Counted from the stretch's first letter, positions 1 through 11,507 are shown. The stretch is 64,000 nt of DNA from Trichostrongylus colubriformis (GCA_963978905.1 OZ022256.1:9407501-9471500); one strand, 5' to 3'. The notes: generated from the letters alone by a model not told the origin. Made by a program: numbers and translations.

Positions 1-507
1 TCATTGAAGGCGCATTCCAGGATTATTGGGGTATTGCAGCTTCGCCGTGGCCGAACACCCACTAGGATGTATCTTTACCGAGGTGTGATTCCCGAAGCGT
101 GCAGAGCGGAAGCAAGCACGAATCCGCCAAGCAGCCCAGGCCCGCTCACCTCATAGGTGACTGTTGGCAATGACGGTGGCAACGGTGGCAACAACGTAGC
201 AAATGAGGTCTATGATTAGTGTGATAACATAAGTAGGTAAGATATGCCAGTGATAAAGGTGACATTGACATAAGGGAATAGGTGATATCCCAGAACTCCT
301 TATAATACCATCCACCGGGAACTGATTCAGAGGCTCGTTTTCACGTGGTAATCTCTTCCAAGACCGGAAGGCCCTATTTTCGCCATTTTCGGGTACTTCT
401 TTCGGATTTTTTTCCATCAGTACCTCTAATTTCACAATGCAGCGCTTTAACCCACTTAAGGTAATCCTGAAATGTGCCTTCATGGGAGTATACATGAATA
501 TTCCCAA
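1..507 (-). repeat. Dispersed repeat R1, copy 1 (truncated by window edge)
   Basis: Read on the minus strand this stretch is homologous to 9353-9880 on the plus strand and, over a shorter part, to 48063-48235. The minus strand carries an open frame of 118 codons (507 to 151) whose segment LPRENEPLNQFPVDGII recurs in the 9.4-kb copy as LPRENEPLNQFPLDGVI, with V/L and I/V exchanges only. The part beyond the frame (positions 1-150) also matches the other copy, including a shared motif reading AATACCCCAATA on one strand. I recognise no protein family. It may be a decayed multi-copy gene or a transposon fragment; repeat status is seen directly, coding status is uncertain. Confidence 0.6.
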
Positions 508-1940
508 TCCTATAACTTATGGGTCGCACCAATTATACGCATAAATGTTATTTGAATAAAGTTACAAGCTACATTGTTGAATCGTTAAATCTTCGCAGTA
601 ACTCCTCCTCAGATATGCGTGGCTGTTCCTCATCGCGCCGTGTCACATGCGAGGGACATCGCGCAGCTAACTGGTGTAGATAGCAATTCAAGGGATGAGA
701 TTTAGGTGGGATCGGGCTCACTGGATGAAAGTTTCGAAAATGAAACCTCTCCAGAGCTGAGGTCTCCATACGATCCCCTTCTCTCTGCTTATGAGTAACT
801 CAGCGAAAACCATCACCCTCATTAAACACCTGCGGTGAATCGACATCACCCTCATTAAACACCTGCGGTGAATCGATCCACCCGACAACGTCGGCAATCG
901 CGGTGAATCCCAAAATCTTTTAGATAGTAGTTTTGACCGTTTGTAGAGTGTTAGCGGTGGTGTCAGCTCAGCCACTGGTTTGATAACCTCTAGCACGAGT
1001 AAAATTTTATTTCTAATAACCAGTATAGTATCGGTCCAGCACGGGGGATGGTGTCCACCGTATTGGCGTAGTAATCTCCTTCTGGGCAGCAGCCCAGGTT
1101 CTACAGCCCGAGGTTGGCGACGATGAAGGTCGGCGTTGGCGAGGTCGAGGTCGTGTTATGTCTTGCGTTCAGCTGCAAACTCATGTCACTCGTCTCTGTC
1201 TCCTGTAATCTGTAAAGTTTACTGGAGAACCATGATGCCAAGCGCGGCCTTTCTTAAAGCGACAGTCGTAACGGCTTTCACGACTTAGCCTTCTACTCAA
1301 GATTGTGCGCCCTCGAGTGTAGGTGCCGATGGCGGGATCAGGTAAACGCTTAGTAGCGGCGATAAAACGCAAAAGAAAAGGAAAAAGAAGAAGAAAGCAA
1401 AAACGGGGGATAGGGAATGTAAAGGTAGGAAGACAGCGGTACTCACCGTGTAAAGTGTGAAGTGGCTGTGCGCCCACAATGGCATGTGGATATAAAGAGT
1501 GACGGTGACTAGAGTGCTGTGTAAGATTATGGTAAGAATGGAAAAGCGAAGTGATTGAGTTGGGAAGACGCGAGTGTGAGGAGAATGGGACCACCGTTAG
1601 CCGCGATAGGCGGCACATCTGCGAAGGGGGTTGCATAGTAATGAGTTACAAGAGGGGACGAAGACATCTTTGTGAGTACGGAGGGTGGGGTAGGAGGGTA
1701 ATAAATGGACATGCGTCCAGCAGAGTACTAGCCAGAAGGGTAGACTGAAGTTGCGAGGTGGTGTGCGGCGTTATGTCGAGTTTTCGCGCGGCTAACGCGA
1801 GCATTTTCTTTGCGGCGACTGCGTGCAATTCCTCTAACGTTTTATGTCTGAATTAACTGTTTGCTGATTAGAATTGTTATTGTTATTGTTACTACTTCTC
1901 TTACTTGTGATGTTACTAATTGAAACTTCAGTATGTTCTA
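508..1940. other. Intergenic, no gene seen
   Basis: Open frames here are short, overlap on both strands and are compositionally biased (for example a Phe/Leu-rich minus frame opposite an A-rich tract at 1365-1410). I see no splice-joined coding series, RNA gene or transposase. The one structured feature is the 33-bp tandem duplication listed separately. Confidence 0.5.
811..876. repeat. 33-bp tandem duplication
   Basis: Positions 811-843 and 844-876 are identical 33-bp units beginning CATCACCCTCATTAAACACC and ending GAATCGA. Because the unit is a multiple of three it keeps an overlapping minus frame open, giving a duplicated SIHRRCLMRVM segment. Identity of the copies suggests a recent event. 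Confidence 0.9.
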
Positions 1941-2136
1941 GGTGCTATCGCAGTAAGGAGGACATCTCACTATGGGAGCTAGTTTTACCTAAATCTAAGC
2001 GGTGAGAGGTACCCCTTTCTTCCTCCACTAGCTTAAACGAAAATATACGCTCAAGTGTGCATATTGGCCCTCAGAGATGCTCAGGTGAGCAACCTTTTAT
2101 AAGATGCTCCCACACCCCCTCCATTGCGATAGCACC
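1941..2136. mobile_element. Small inverted-repeat element (MITE), copy 1
   Basis: The ends form an inverted repeat: GGTGCTATCGCAGTAAGGAG at the left and the complement, ending TTGCGATAGCACC, at the right. The left end follows a TA dinucleotide. A diverged copy lies in opposite orientation at 33409-33627, sharing the ends and an internal CATCTTATAAAA motif. It has no coding capacity. Class (TIR-bearing non-autonomous DNA transposon) is inferred from structure only. Confidence 0.7.
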
Positions 2137-2941
2137 ATATTCTACTGTCTCAAGTGCCTGAGCATCACTTGTTTAGGGGGACTACCACAGCGATACCCAA
2201 CTGCTCTCTGAGTGGAATGGGTTCCTACAGAGGTAGTCCTTGAAAACAAGCTGGCGCGACGACCCGCAAGGCGAAAGTTCGTCATAACGCCACAAACCCT
2301 ACGTTGCACAAGGAACTGTGCTTAGCTGAATAGATCTTGCAGCGAAGAGCGATCGATGACGACATTCCAAGCGCGAGCACACTGCAATATCGTCCCAAGT
2401 TGTTCAGCTGGCGAATTGCACTTTACTCAACAGGCATCGCACATGATGACATCCGGTGACAGCGACATTCGTCCATTTTGGATCATCGATCAACTCTCCG
2501 GATGATGTATCAAGGTTCGCGGGTATCGTTAGAGTGATATGTCGGTGTATGTGGAAGAGCATGTCTGGGTAACGTACCAACCGTACCAACAATTGTCACC
2601 AAGGTTTGAGGAAAGGTTCTGTGAGTTCATCTGTGCGGTAGAGAAGAAATTGTGTAGTCGCGTAAAATTCTTTTCCATTCCATCACGGCAGAGGGAGAAT
2701 TTATGGAAGAAAGAATGTTTATGAACTCATGAAGGACAACGGTTCACTTGCTATCATTTTAGAAAAGGCAGAAATTTTTGCTAGCTAGTTTTTGAGAATC
2801 TTTTTGGGTGATGACATAGCTGTCCTGCCCTACAAACTCTGCCATCTTTGTGTATGCTCCATCTCAATTGCTCACCTTTTCTACTTCCTCTACGAAGGGG
2901 GAGCACAACAAACTTTCCCAAAATCTGCCACGTCAGCTCTT
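2137..2941. other. Intergenic, no gene seen
   Basis: Only short overlapping frames on both strands. A plus-strand frame from 2792 runs into the inverted-repeat element that starts at 2942, and its second half is that element's arm, so it is not counted as a gene. Confidence 0.4.
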
Positions 2942-3895
2942 ACTAGGGAAGGTATTTGCTTCCCATGGAACTTTAAGATGAGACCAACAGGATCGATAGA
3001 GCTTCAAACGCTGATTATAACTGTGAAAACCAAAATTGCTAAATGGCATCCTGAAGCGAGTTACGAGGGGTCAAAGTTTGCTTGTAACACCTCATTGGCG
3101 AGGCACTTTGCCATCCGACGGTTTGTCGAAATGGCCATTTGCAATGAGACATATACCACGCTTTTAAATGCTGATCTCAAATCTGTATTCAGAATCTGTC
3201 AAACAATTACCTGAATGAAGTTATGAAGGTTTTTCTGAAAAAAAGAGTAATACCATTTCATGGTATGTTTGGGAGCCCATAGCGCGCGAGCCATGCATTT
3301 TTACGCAAAACCAGTGTGATTTTCGTGTTCAGGGGATAATTACCCTATGGGACAAATTTTCAGCCAAATCGAGAATTTGACCAAATCTCGGAAAAATTGA
3401 TATTCTATTGGCTGGCAACCCATTTAACAAAGCAGTAGTCGTTGACCCTTGCCCAGCAAATGCTCTAATTTGGCGCTTGTTACGTGCTTTTAGTGTGATG
3501 GGCAAGTGTGAGGGGTAATTCGACCCCCTACGCGCGAATTTCATACAAGGAAACATTTAGAAGTGAAAGAAAAGCACTTACTGACAATGAAACACAAAAT
3601 GCAAAAAAAGCCACACCGGCGGGAAGCAAACCCACAATCTCGCGCCTGCACAACGGGGACACTACCACTGAGCCGCGGAAGCCATTGCAGCCTCCAGTTA
3701 GTCATGCTGATGACAACGCGCCACGCCATTGAGATGTCACAGGCGAGTCACAGGCAAACTTTGACCCCTCGTAACTCGCTTCGGAATGCCATTTAGCAAT
3801 TTTGGTTTCCACAGTTATAATCAGCGTTCGAAGCTCTATCGATACTCCCGGGTCTCATTTCAAAGTTCCATGGGAAGTAAAATACCTTCCCTAGT
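2942..3895. mobile_element. Long-inverted-repeat element LIR, copy 1 (954 bp)
   Basis: The outer ends are ACTAGGGAAGG and CCTTCCCTAGT, and the arms (about 2942-3117 and 3735-3895) are inverted copies of each other, sharing for example GCGAGTTACGAGGGGTCAAA with its complement on the right. Two relatives occur at 59106-60863 and, shorter and more diverged, near 62832-63268. The middle part (3300-3700) is shared with the 59-kb copy in opposite orientation. No transposase frame is recognisable, so it is a non-autonomous fold-back or MITE-like element. The flanking duplication is unclear (TA or TTA). Confidence 0.75.
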
Positions 3896-4587
3896 TAGTG
3901 GTCGCTTTTTCACCAAACGAGCTGGTTCGGAGTACGCTATGTTTAGTAAAAGAGCTCCTATTCCTTGTCGACTCCCAGCTGACAGAAGAAAAGCATCTCA
4001 CTATCTGGAAGACTCAAGCTAATCCATTTTCGCCGCTATCTGATACGCTTCCGTTTTTATGATTGGCTTTTATTGTTGTTCCTCTCCTCTCAGTGGTTGC
4101 TCCTTACTGGCGTTCTTTTGAGTTGTTTTACCGTTTTTTGTCGTTTTTTTTCTGTCATCGATCCAACTTGTCATTTACTTTAGTGTCTTCTGAACGTGTA
4201 ATGACAAATACGACGTTGGTGCAATGCCCTTGACCAAGAGGAGCTGTAACAATCCCGGACATCAAGCAGCGTTTTTTTGCATTAGAATGCGAAGACTTCG
4301 GAGAAACCTTCGACGACCCATCAACGATGACATCTGCAAATGGTGGAGCCGGAGTCGATGGCTGAAAGCCGTCGCGTCGACAAAGAGTGAGCGTCAGCTC
4401 GGTGTTGTTTCGCTCATCCATGCGCCTTCAAGACCAGAAAATTAGGCAGCTCATTGAAAGCAGGCCTCACTAGGCGCGCTGATCAAAGACTCTTTGAGCC
4501 TAACATAACTTAGCATAGATGTAACAAAAGTCGCATCCCGGGCTACGAGGAAAAGCTATCAAAAATCAAAAGTATCAAAAACAGTTT
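3896..4587. other. Intergenic, no gene seen
   Basis: Contains T-rich tracts (4050-4150) and short overlapping frames only. No known motif, RNA gene or repeat end was recognised. Confidence 0.4.
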
Positions 4588-4806
4588 CAAGTTTTTAGCA
4601 TCACGGTCCGGTGCCGTTATTGGCCAACCATCTCAACACGTTATACGTGTGAGTGCTGGTAAACCATAGTTGTATACCATTCAGAGGCTTACTCAGGGTG
4701 AAAGGGTTCTCGCTAGTGTAATGGAGCTGAACATATGCCCAGAAAGCATGGAGTGCGGGTTCAAGTCCCGTCCGAGACCGAAGCTTTTGCCCATAGCTCA
4801 GCATAC
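4588..4806 (+). repeat. tRNA-derived dispersed repeat, copy 1
   Basis: A block of about 215 bp shared in the same orientation with 7686-7901. It ends in a tRNA-like stretch (about 4705-4779) with an A-box-like CTAGTGTAATGG and a B box GGTTCAAGTCC inside a T arm, closing with CCGAGACC. The second copy has a complementary 5' GGTCTCG acceptor strand. Resemblance to tRNA-Arg (AATGGAT..A box, CG at the 3' end) is my inference. The anticodon arm does not fold cleanly, so this is not called a functional tRNA. Both copies continue past the tRNA part with AAGCTTTTGCCCATAGCTCA, as expected for a SINE-like unit. Confidence 0.65.
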
Positions 4807-6557
4807 TGGTAGAATCTATAAGCCTAATTCGTTGACCACTTTGCTTCCCTAATCATATTGTGGGTATCCGAGCGTAAAATCTGTCGAGCAAAATTTCACG
4901 AAATGAGAAGTGCCTTACTTCCTATGTGCCTTACTTCGAACGCTGTTCAATCAAGACAGATTCGAATGCTCCATCTTCAAGGTTGTTTGTTGAGGAAGTC
5001 ACTTTAGGCGAAAATCGTTCGGTCATCCATGAAAAAGTCCGACCCACTGGTAATTTCAACGCCTGGAACATCTCCATTACTGTCTATCCCTCTCAGAGAA
5101 CTCTGGCCTTGGGTGATCTTATTTGGGATGCACCGTGAGTGAGATCTCCATGATATCAGACGAGGCATGCCGTTCCTTTGGTCATTGGAGTTGAAGACTT
5201 ACCACAACGTATTCTTCCACAATTCTGTGACCAGAAGTCTATATCTTAAGGTATGGTGTTACGATTGTGACTCCCCCTCCCTCAAACCAAGTACAACCCT
5301 TTCCTTGAATATACCTCTACCCAGGCCTGATCTCGAGTGGAGTACCCGGAAAAGAAGATAGAATTCTTCAAATCCAACCTCGGTGTCTGGGTCTCTACCG
5401 TCTTTGATGCTTCCTATTCCATGAAAGATTCTGGTTGGTTTCACGCGGATTCTACTCAAACGTGTAAGACATAGTAGTGCCAATCAATCAATAAAACTTC
5501 GTAACTGACTGAATTCTAATCTGGAAAAATAATCCGTTTTGTCGAAGTTTTTGTCTATTGCCTTGAAGCACATGCTCCCTCTTATGTAGTAAAGCGTGTG
5601 CAATGGATTTCATGCGGTTCCATTGATAAATTATTGTTATATCACTCGCACATATCCACCAGATGTTTTTCTATCAAGAATTAACCTGAGCATTCCGAGA
5701 GTGAAAGAATATAGATTGCGTACTAGGCCGAGGCCGTCATCAATTGAAAGAAAGGGTTACTGTGAGCTCGTGGGTAAAACGATAAAATAGATGGCACCAC
5801 GGTTGTGTCATCTCTAACGTCAAAATGAATTTGCCACATTGAGAGCAACCAGCAACCCGTGAGAGTTGCAAGAGGACTTCAAACTGTTACAATTGAATGA
5901 ATTGAACAATTATCTCTCCATGGCTCTCATCACGTTTACACTGTTGGTCCTCCATAAAAATCCGAGTGCGGCTGTCGATGCTTACTAGGATGCCTATACA
6001 CCTACCTCTCGCTTATGACACCTACCCGGCTTACCGTTTCCACGTGGGTGGTCGGTATACCCGTGTTCCGAAGTCTTGGTAAGCTCACATGGCTCCGCCT
6101 ACGGCTGGAGGGCATCATTGCCGGCTGATGCGGGTCTGTGTCATAAGGTTGATTTCAGCTGTGTGCAAGATAACCTTTTGCCAAGACTTCCCAACTTTCC
6201 TAATTGGACCATTCAGTAACTCAATACTGTCTCATTCTTCACTGTTTCAACTCTTTATCTTAGTATCACTGCAATGCGGTCCGCTTGACTGGTAAGCTCA
6301 TTCATCCTTTCTACATTTGCACGAAGTTCTTTACAATCTAGGCGATCCTCACATTGGTTTGGTTTTCTTCTAATCTCTAACTCTTTGTGGCGTAGCAGTT
6401 ACGTTCATCTTGTTTTATTGCTTTACAATTTGGTTTAATTCTTATGTCTTTGTTTAGTTTTGTTGAAGTTCCTGACAACTGCTACCTCTAAGTGCCTTCT
6501 ACCTGATTTGTCTTAGCGTCTTCTGGGCGCACAATAAATAAATAAAATAAATAAATC
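4807..6557. other. Intergenic, no gene seen
   Basis: Short overlapping frames with no splice-linked series. An ATAAATAAATAAAATAAATA tract at 6533-6556 sits directly before the transposase remnant and may mark the edge of that insertion. Confidence 0.4.
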
Positions 6558-7577
6558 GTTCTGCTATCGTTCGTCTGCACAAAGCCGGCCGCCCACCTGC
6601 CACGATCGCTAAGCACCTCGGCATCAACCGCAGCGTCGTGTATCGCACACTCCAACGTTATCGAGACCTTGGTGGACTCCAAGGCCGCCGAAGAAGTGGA
6701 AGACCTCGTACTGCTCGCACGCCGAAGGTCGTCGAGGCCGTCAGAAAGCGAATAGCATGAAACACGACTCAGAGCATCTCGACGATGGCTCGCGACATGG
6801 GAATGTGGCGAAAGTCAATGGAAAGGGTCGTCCACGAACCCCTTGAGATGTACCCCTACCGTACTCGGAACGCTGCTATCCTCAGCGCCTCCAATCAGCA
6901 GGCGCGAGTAAAAAATGCCGACAGCTTTTGCTTCGGACGCGCAACAAGGGCCACCATTCGATCGTCTTTTCGGATGAGAAGCTCTTCACCGTCGAGCAGC
7001 AGTTCAACGCTCAGAGCGTCAGAGTGATCGCAAGGAATGCCAAGGAAGCCGACAAGAAGGGAAGAGTCGTTCACCGGGCCTCACAGCCTGCGAAGTCATG
7101 GTTTGGGCAGGGGTGTGTGTCTCGGGAAAGACGCCTTTGATATTCGTCGACCCCGGCGTCAAAATCGACAAAGATTACTACCTGAAGACGATTCTGGAAG
7201 ATGCTCTACTCCCGTGGGCAAATTTCCACTTTAACGGCCACCCGTGGACATTACAGCAGGCTTCGGCGCCCGCCCACAAGGCCAAGGTCGTCCAAGCGTG
7301 GCGCAGGAGCGAACTCTCCGACTTCATCTCGGCAGGAGAATGGCCGGCATCGTCACCGGATTTGAACCCACTGCACTATAACTTCTGGTCGTACCTTGAG
7401 AGCAAGGCAGGCGCCACTCTTCAACCCAATTTGGATTCTCTGAAGGCAGCGCTCATCCGAGAATGTGACGAATCAACGACGCACTCCTGCGTCCGGTCTT
7501 CGACGCCTTTCCCAAGCGACCTCGTGCTGTCGTCCGTGCCAAAGGGAGCGAATCGAGAAGTAACTTATGATTGTTAA
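6558..7577 (+). pseudogene. Tc1/mariner-superfamily transposase (DD37D-like), inactivated
   Basis: Frames on the plus strand read in order as a helix-turn-helix region (AGRPPATIAKHLGINRSVVY) with an RPRSGRPRTARTP linker, then an in-frame TAG after EAVRKRIA (near 6755), then frame changes. The catalytic domain begins with HHSIVFSDEKLFTVE (first Asp intact, about 6955-6990), changes frame again after SQPAKS, and continues VMVWAGV..GKTPLIF to a stop at 7575-7577. The second catalytic Asp, expected in QQDxAPAH, is Ala (QQASAPAH). The third, expected in PDLNPxD, is His (PDLNPLHY). The spacing of 37 residues between those two sites is what suggests the nematode-associated DD37D group. Nonsense, frameshifts and two lost catalytic residues make it dead. 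Neither end was delimited as a terminal inverted repeat. Confidence 0.85.
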
Positions 7578-7685
7578 TGTACCAGTTGTTACCTAATAAA
7601 TGTTATGTTCATGACTCGTTTGCACTTTTGCTTTCTGAGATATAAGGTGAAAACCTTGTCGCTATATTTATGCCAACCTTTTACT

Positions 7686-7901
7686 CAAGCTTTCAGCTTC
7701 ACGGTCTGATGCGATATTAACCAACCGGCTCAATACCTTGTACGGGTGAGTGCTCATAGGCTATGATAAAATACCATTCAGAAGCTAAGTTAAGGTGAAA
7801 GTGGTCTCGGTAGTATAATGGATTAGCACATTCCCGGATAGCATAGAGGGCGGGGTCGAGTCCTGTCTGAGATCGAAGCTTTTGCCCATAGCTCAGCATA
7901 C
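7686..7901 (+). repeat. tRNA-derived dispersed repeat, copy 2
   Basis: Same family and orientation as 4588-4806. The tRNA-like part is 7803-7874, 72 nt long: GGTCTCG pairs with TGAGATC, with TAGTATAATGGATTAGCAC as D-arm/A-box and GGGTCGAGTCC as B box. The two copies flank the dead transposase, but nothing proves they belong to it. Confidence 0.65.
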
Positions 7902-8378
7902 GTGTGAGAACCATCGCATAGCAGGCTGCGGCGAAAATCAGCAGCTGTCAAAAATCGCTATCAGCAGCTATCAGAAGAACCCAAATCAAAGTCTTCCCAT
8001 GCTTTTCCATTTCAGCATCAACCCGATCCGACTACTTTGTAAAGCCTATCAGACGCACTTTCCTTGTGTGAAGTTTGGTTCCGAATCCTAATTCAGATGC
8101 TCGGCGCTGTCCCAGAACTTTCAAAATAACGAAGAAAAGGAAAGGGAAAAGAATATGGGCTACAATATGTGCAAAAGATATCTGATACAACCCTCGTTCT
8201 CACTGGCATAAAATCGTATCACATGTTGCAGAAGACTACGGTATCTTCGCAGCATACTATTATTAGCCGATGTCATCTATACGTGCTCCACCACCGTCAT
8301 TAAATCAATGAGCAGCAAAGTACAAAAGCAGCACGGATCGAGTACATGTACATAAATCGTGATCACGCACGCACCCTT

Positions 8379-8385
8379 TATAAAA
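8379..8385 (+). promoter_or_regulatory. TATA box for the small secreted-protein gene
   Basis: TATAAAA lies 110 bp before the proposed ATG at 8495. The stretch TTTCCACAG ending at 8492 could be a trans-splice acceptor that would leave a 2-nt leader. Both roles are inferred from motif and position. Confidence 0.45.
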
Positions 8386-8494
8386 GTCGGGAACATCGAA
8401 GCTCGTCAGTGAGGTTTGATGTGTCATCATTTCTCTTGCTGCAAACTTGCATCACTACTACTATTATTTTAGTTTTGCCCCAGTTTCCACAGCA

Positions 8495-8895
8495 ATGATC
8501 CTCGTCAGTGCAACATATCTCTTACTCGTGGTGCCATACATGATGATTAAAGAATGCTGTAAAATTGAATACACCGCGAACGAAAATCTTAAAGAACTCA
8601 AAACAAGGCTTGAACATTACGTGAATGGGCAATACGCACTTGGAGGAGAGAAGAAACTGGTATTATTTTACTTTTTGGTTTCCACGGCATTTTCCATGGA
8701 GCTTGACCAATTATGGGAAGCATTCCTCGTACTGTGCTTCAGCCTAGCGATGCCGTTGCCGCAGTATGTACCTTCAACGTTACCGGAGGAAAGCAATCCT
8801 TTGCAGTCAGTGTTACCATTGCAAATGTTGGTTTTTTGCATCACTTTTGTTGCATTATCTCCTGCTTTTGTGCAGACTATACCAGTAAGGCTTAG
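8495..8895 (+). CDS. Candidate small secreted protein, three exons
   Basis: Proposed exons are 8495-8659, 8743-8830 and 8876-8895, giving 90 residues. The start MILVSATYLLLVVPYMM is a typical signal peptide, so the product is predicted to be secreted; about 70 residues remain, with two adjacent Cys soon after the signal and one in AAVCTFNVTGG. The second intron (8831-8875) ends in CTTTTGTGCAG and the first (8660-8742) in TGTGCTTCAG. Phases agree across both joins. An alternative donor at 8827 would instead lead into a longer tail ending at 8989. Without splicing, a single 180-codon frame (8447-8989) also stays open, so the model needs transcripts. TATA and acceptor signals upstream support a real gene. 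No family was recognised; small secreted proteins are common in parasitic nematodes, which is context and not evidence. Confidence 0.45.
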
Positions 8896-9352
8896 ATTAT
8901 TCAGAAAGTCGATTTCTTCCATGTTCGTTCATCACCACGAATGTGGTCAATCAAACCTATCGGACAAGCCGAGTATGAAGGGTTTGTGAAGTGTTAAATC
9001 GATAGAATCTGTGTGCTGCTCAGTTGTGATTTGAATGCAACTGCAGATAAATTATTCTGATTGAAAAGTTTGACAGAAACATAATTTTACATAGTGCATA
9101 ATTTGCATCAGCTTGTTATCATCGCACGTGTCTATCGTCATTCGTGACGGTCCCTAATTCAGACTTATGCCACTGCTCGTGTTTTCTTGATTTACTGGTA
9201 CAAGAGCCGCTATTCCGCAATCTATGAAGTTTGTAAGAGAGTACGAAAACAATAGGAAAAGATTGTCAGGCAAGAAATCTCGTCTGAGAATAAGTGGCTG
9301 AAAAATTACAGAGCTACAGACATGATATGCCAAGGCATGGAAAGATGGAAAA
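8896..9352. other. Intergenic, no gene seen
   Basis: Downstream of the small gene; no polyA signal AATAAA was found close to the proposed stop, and no other feature was recognised. Confidence 0.35.
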
Positions 9353-9880
9353 GTGATGTGGCTTAAGGGCACATTCCGAAGTCACCTCGAGCAGGTTAAT
9401 ACGTTCAATTACGAAATTAGAGATGCAAAGGAATACGACTCTAAAGCAAAGTCCGGAAGGAACCCGAAAGTGGCAAAAATAAGGCCTTCTGAGATCTGGC
9501 CTCGAACGAGATTACCGCGTGAAAACGAACCTCTGAATCAGTTCCCGCTGGATGGTGTTATAGGGATATCTGGAATAACCTATTTCCTCAAATCTCCTTT
9601 ATCATTAGCACCTCTTCCTTATCTTATATTATATTCTTTTCTGATCGTGAGCCTCATTTGCCACGTTGTTGCCAACGTTGTCACCGTCACTGACAACAAT
9701 CACGTTTGGGGTGGGTGGGCCGGCCTGGTGGGTGGAGTCGCGCTTGCTTCTTTGGCTGTGCGCGCTCCAAATCCTCGGTATGGGTACGGCCTACTTCGTG
9801 TGGACGAAATTATTTGACCACGCGAGGGCTGTTATACCCCAATACTCTGGGATGTGCCTTTGAGGAACCATTATGGGCTA
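9353..9880 (+). repeat. Dispersed repeat R1, copy 2
   Basis: Homologous to 1-507 (minus). Carries a 154-codon plus frame starting at 9353 with LPRENEPLNQFPLDGVI, then a hydrophobic segment (LILYSFLIVSLICHVVANVV) and a Gly-rich segment GGWAGLVGG. The other copy has a similar hydrophobic stretch (ITLIIDLICYVVATVATVIA). If coding, the product would be a small membrane protein, but no start context or splice partners were found. Confidence 0.6.
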
Positions 9881-9926
9881 TATGGGAGTGGCTCATGTAG
9901 TATCGTACACATTTATTATGGAAACC

Positions 9927-10008
9927 ATGCAATAGCAGCTGTAACTCATAGCACTCATCTTATCTCATCTTAATGCAATAGCAACTGTAACTCATAGCAC
10001 TCATCTTA
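9927..10008. repeat. 36-bp near-tandem duplication
   Basis: Units at 9927-9962 and 9973-10008 begin ATGCAATAGC and end GCACTCATCTTA, differing by one base (AGCAGCTG versus AGCAACTG), with a 10-bp spacer that repeats the unit's end. Confidence 0.85.
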
Positions 10009-11449
10009 ATTAGGAGGTTCGTGCATCACCACGTAACATATATTTGAAACAAAGCAAGTGATACTCCAGCATGGTTAGTGAAAAAAAGGGATGTCACCAT
10101 CTGCTAGATCGAAATGACGCTGCAGTACGTTTAGCTAATTTATCAATACCTATCAATTGCGAAAAACTCTAAGCTGCGCGCACTTCCACACTGTGTGTCT
10201 CCTCGGTGATTGTCTCGAAAATGTGCGTTATTGTGTTGGAGCACATTTTGATGACACGTATTTTTTTCTACAACGAAACACGAGAAATCAAGATACCTGG
10301 AAGGAAAAGGGTTTTCATCATGCTCGACAGATATTACAATTCTGAAGCATACTTGTTAATGAACGAACCTCAGGAACACGTACCATGGAGCAAGTAGTAG
10401 AAAAGAGCAAAACATGTCATATCAACTCGGTTGACAACGATTAGATGATCATGGGGCCATGTCTTCTTCCATAACAATCAGATAGATCGCTTACACCCTT
10501 CGGCAGCAGCTCCTGGCGAACTATCTCGGCTGCATCGTTTTCGAACCTCCATGGTGGCATCACGCCATTTCACCTGCTCGAATTCACTCCTACCACACCC
10601 CCATATGCTCCCTTATTGTCAGCTGAGCAAAGTGGGTGGCGTCGGAGTGGGTCCGAGCACGTGTAGAGCCGTGATAGAGCACCGCGGCGGCATGAAAAAA
10701 TGTAGCCCCCAGATAGTTGTCCAAGGATATACTCCTCCTGCGAGGCAGGTCAACTTATCTGGTTATCGTGGAGTGTGCCTTTAACACAGCGCAAAACGTT
10801 TTCTCGAGAAGGCGACACTGACGCTGAGGACTTGAATGGTTTTCGACATCATCATAAAAGACCCAAGAGTAAAAAACCGAAATGAATACCCGATCTTGGA
10901 ACGACACTTTTCTATTACACTTCGTTATGCGGAATTATGACAACATGTCTCGATAACCGGTAATGTCTTTTCACAGTCTTTCATAACAACAGCTGAGTAT
11001 TGGAAGCTGTGGATAGGAGCGGCAAAGGGTTTGGAATCTTTGCTGAAGCTTTTCCGACTTGAAGTATTGAGAGGGATGAAACCGTGAAAGGGCAATACTT
11101 GATTGCTGTGAAACGAATCAGGTTTTTATCTATGAGGTCCTTGAAAAGCACGAGACGCTCGAAAATTCGACCTAATCACCATAGCAGTCTTGGGTGTAAT
11201 AGAAATATTGTGGGCGTTTGTAGGCGCGATAATCAGACAGGTCGACTCCCCTACTTTGGATGGTAGTTCTTGAACATCCATCAAGGAAGACTCTTTTTGC
11301 TCTTCGCCGCTTGGGTGAGACAGCGACGTGCCACATGCTGTTGGACCCAGTTTGAGCACACTCACCTGATCCTCCTTATTGGTCAAGCGAGCTATAATGA
11401 CGTGGAAGAAATAGGCTTGCGCAGGTGAGGCATCATGATGGCGTACTCA

Positions 11450-11502
11450 GGGTACTCAGGGAGTCGAGGATTCTTCCAGGGGGGGGAGGTATTTGATGGG
11501 CG
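11450..11502 (+). repeat. Dispersed repeat S (GTCGAGGATTCCTTGA family), copy 1
   Basis: Matches five other stretches (19502, 21890, 40931, 62277 and 62661) through a GTCGAGGATTC-like core followed by a G run, then GTATTTGATGGG. All six copies found are in the plus orientation. No coding content. Confidence 0.6.
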
Positions 11503-11507
11503 AAATT

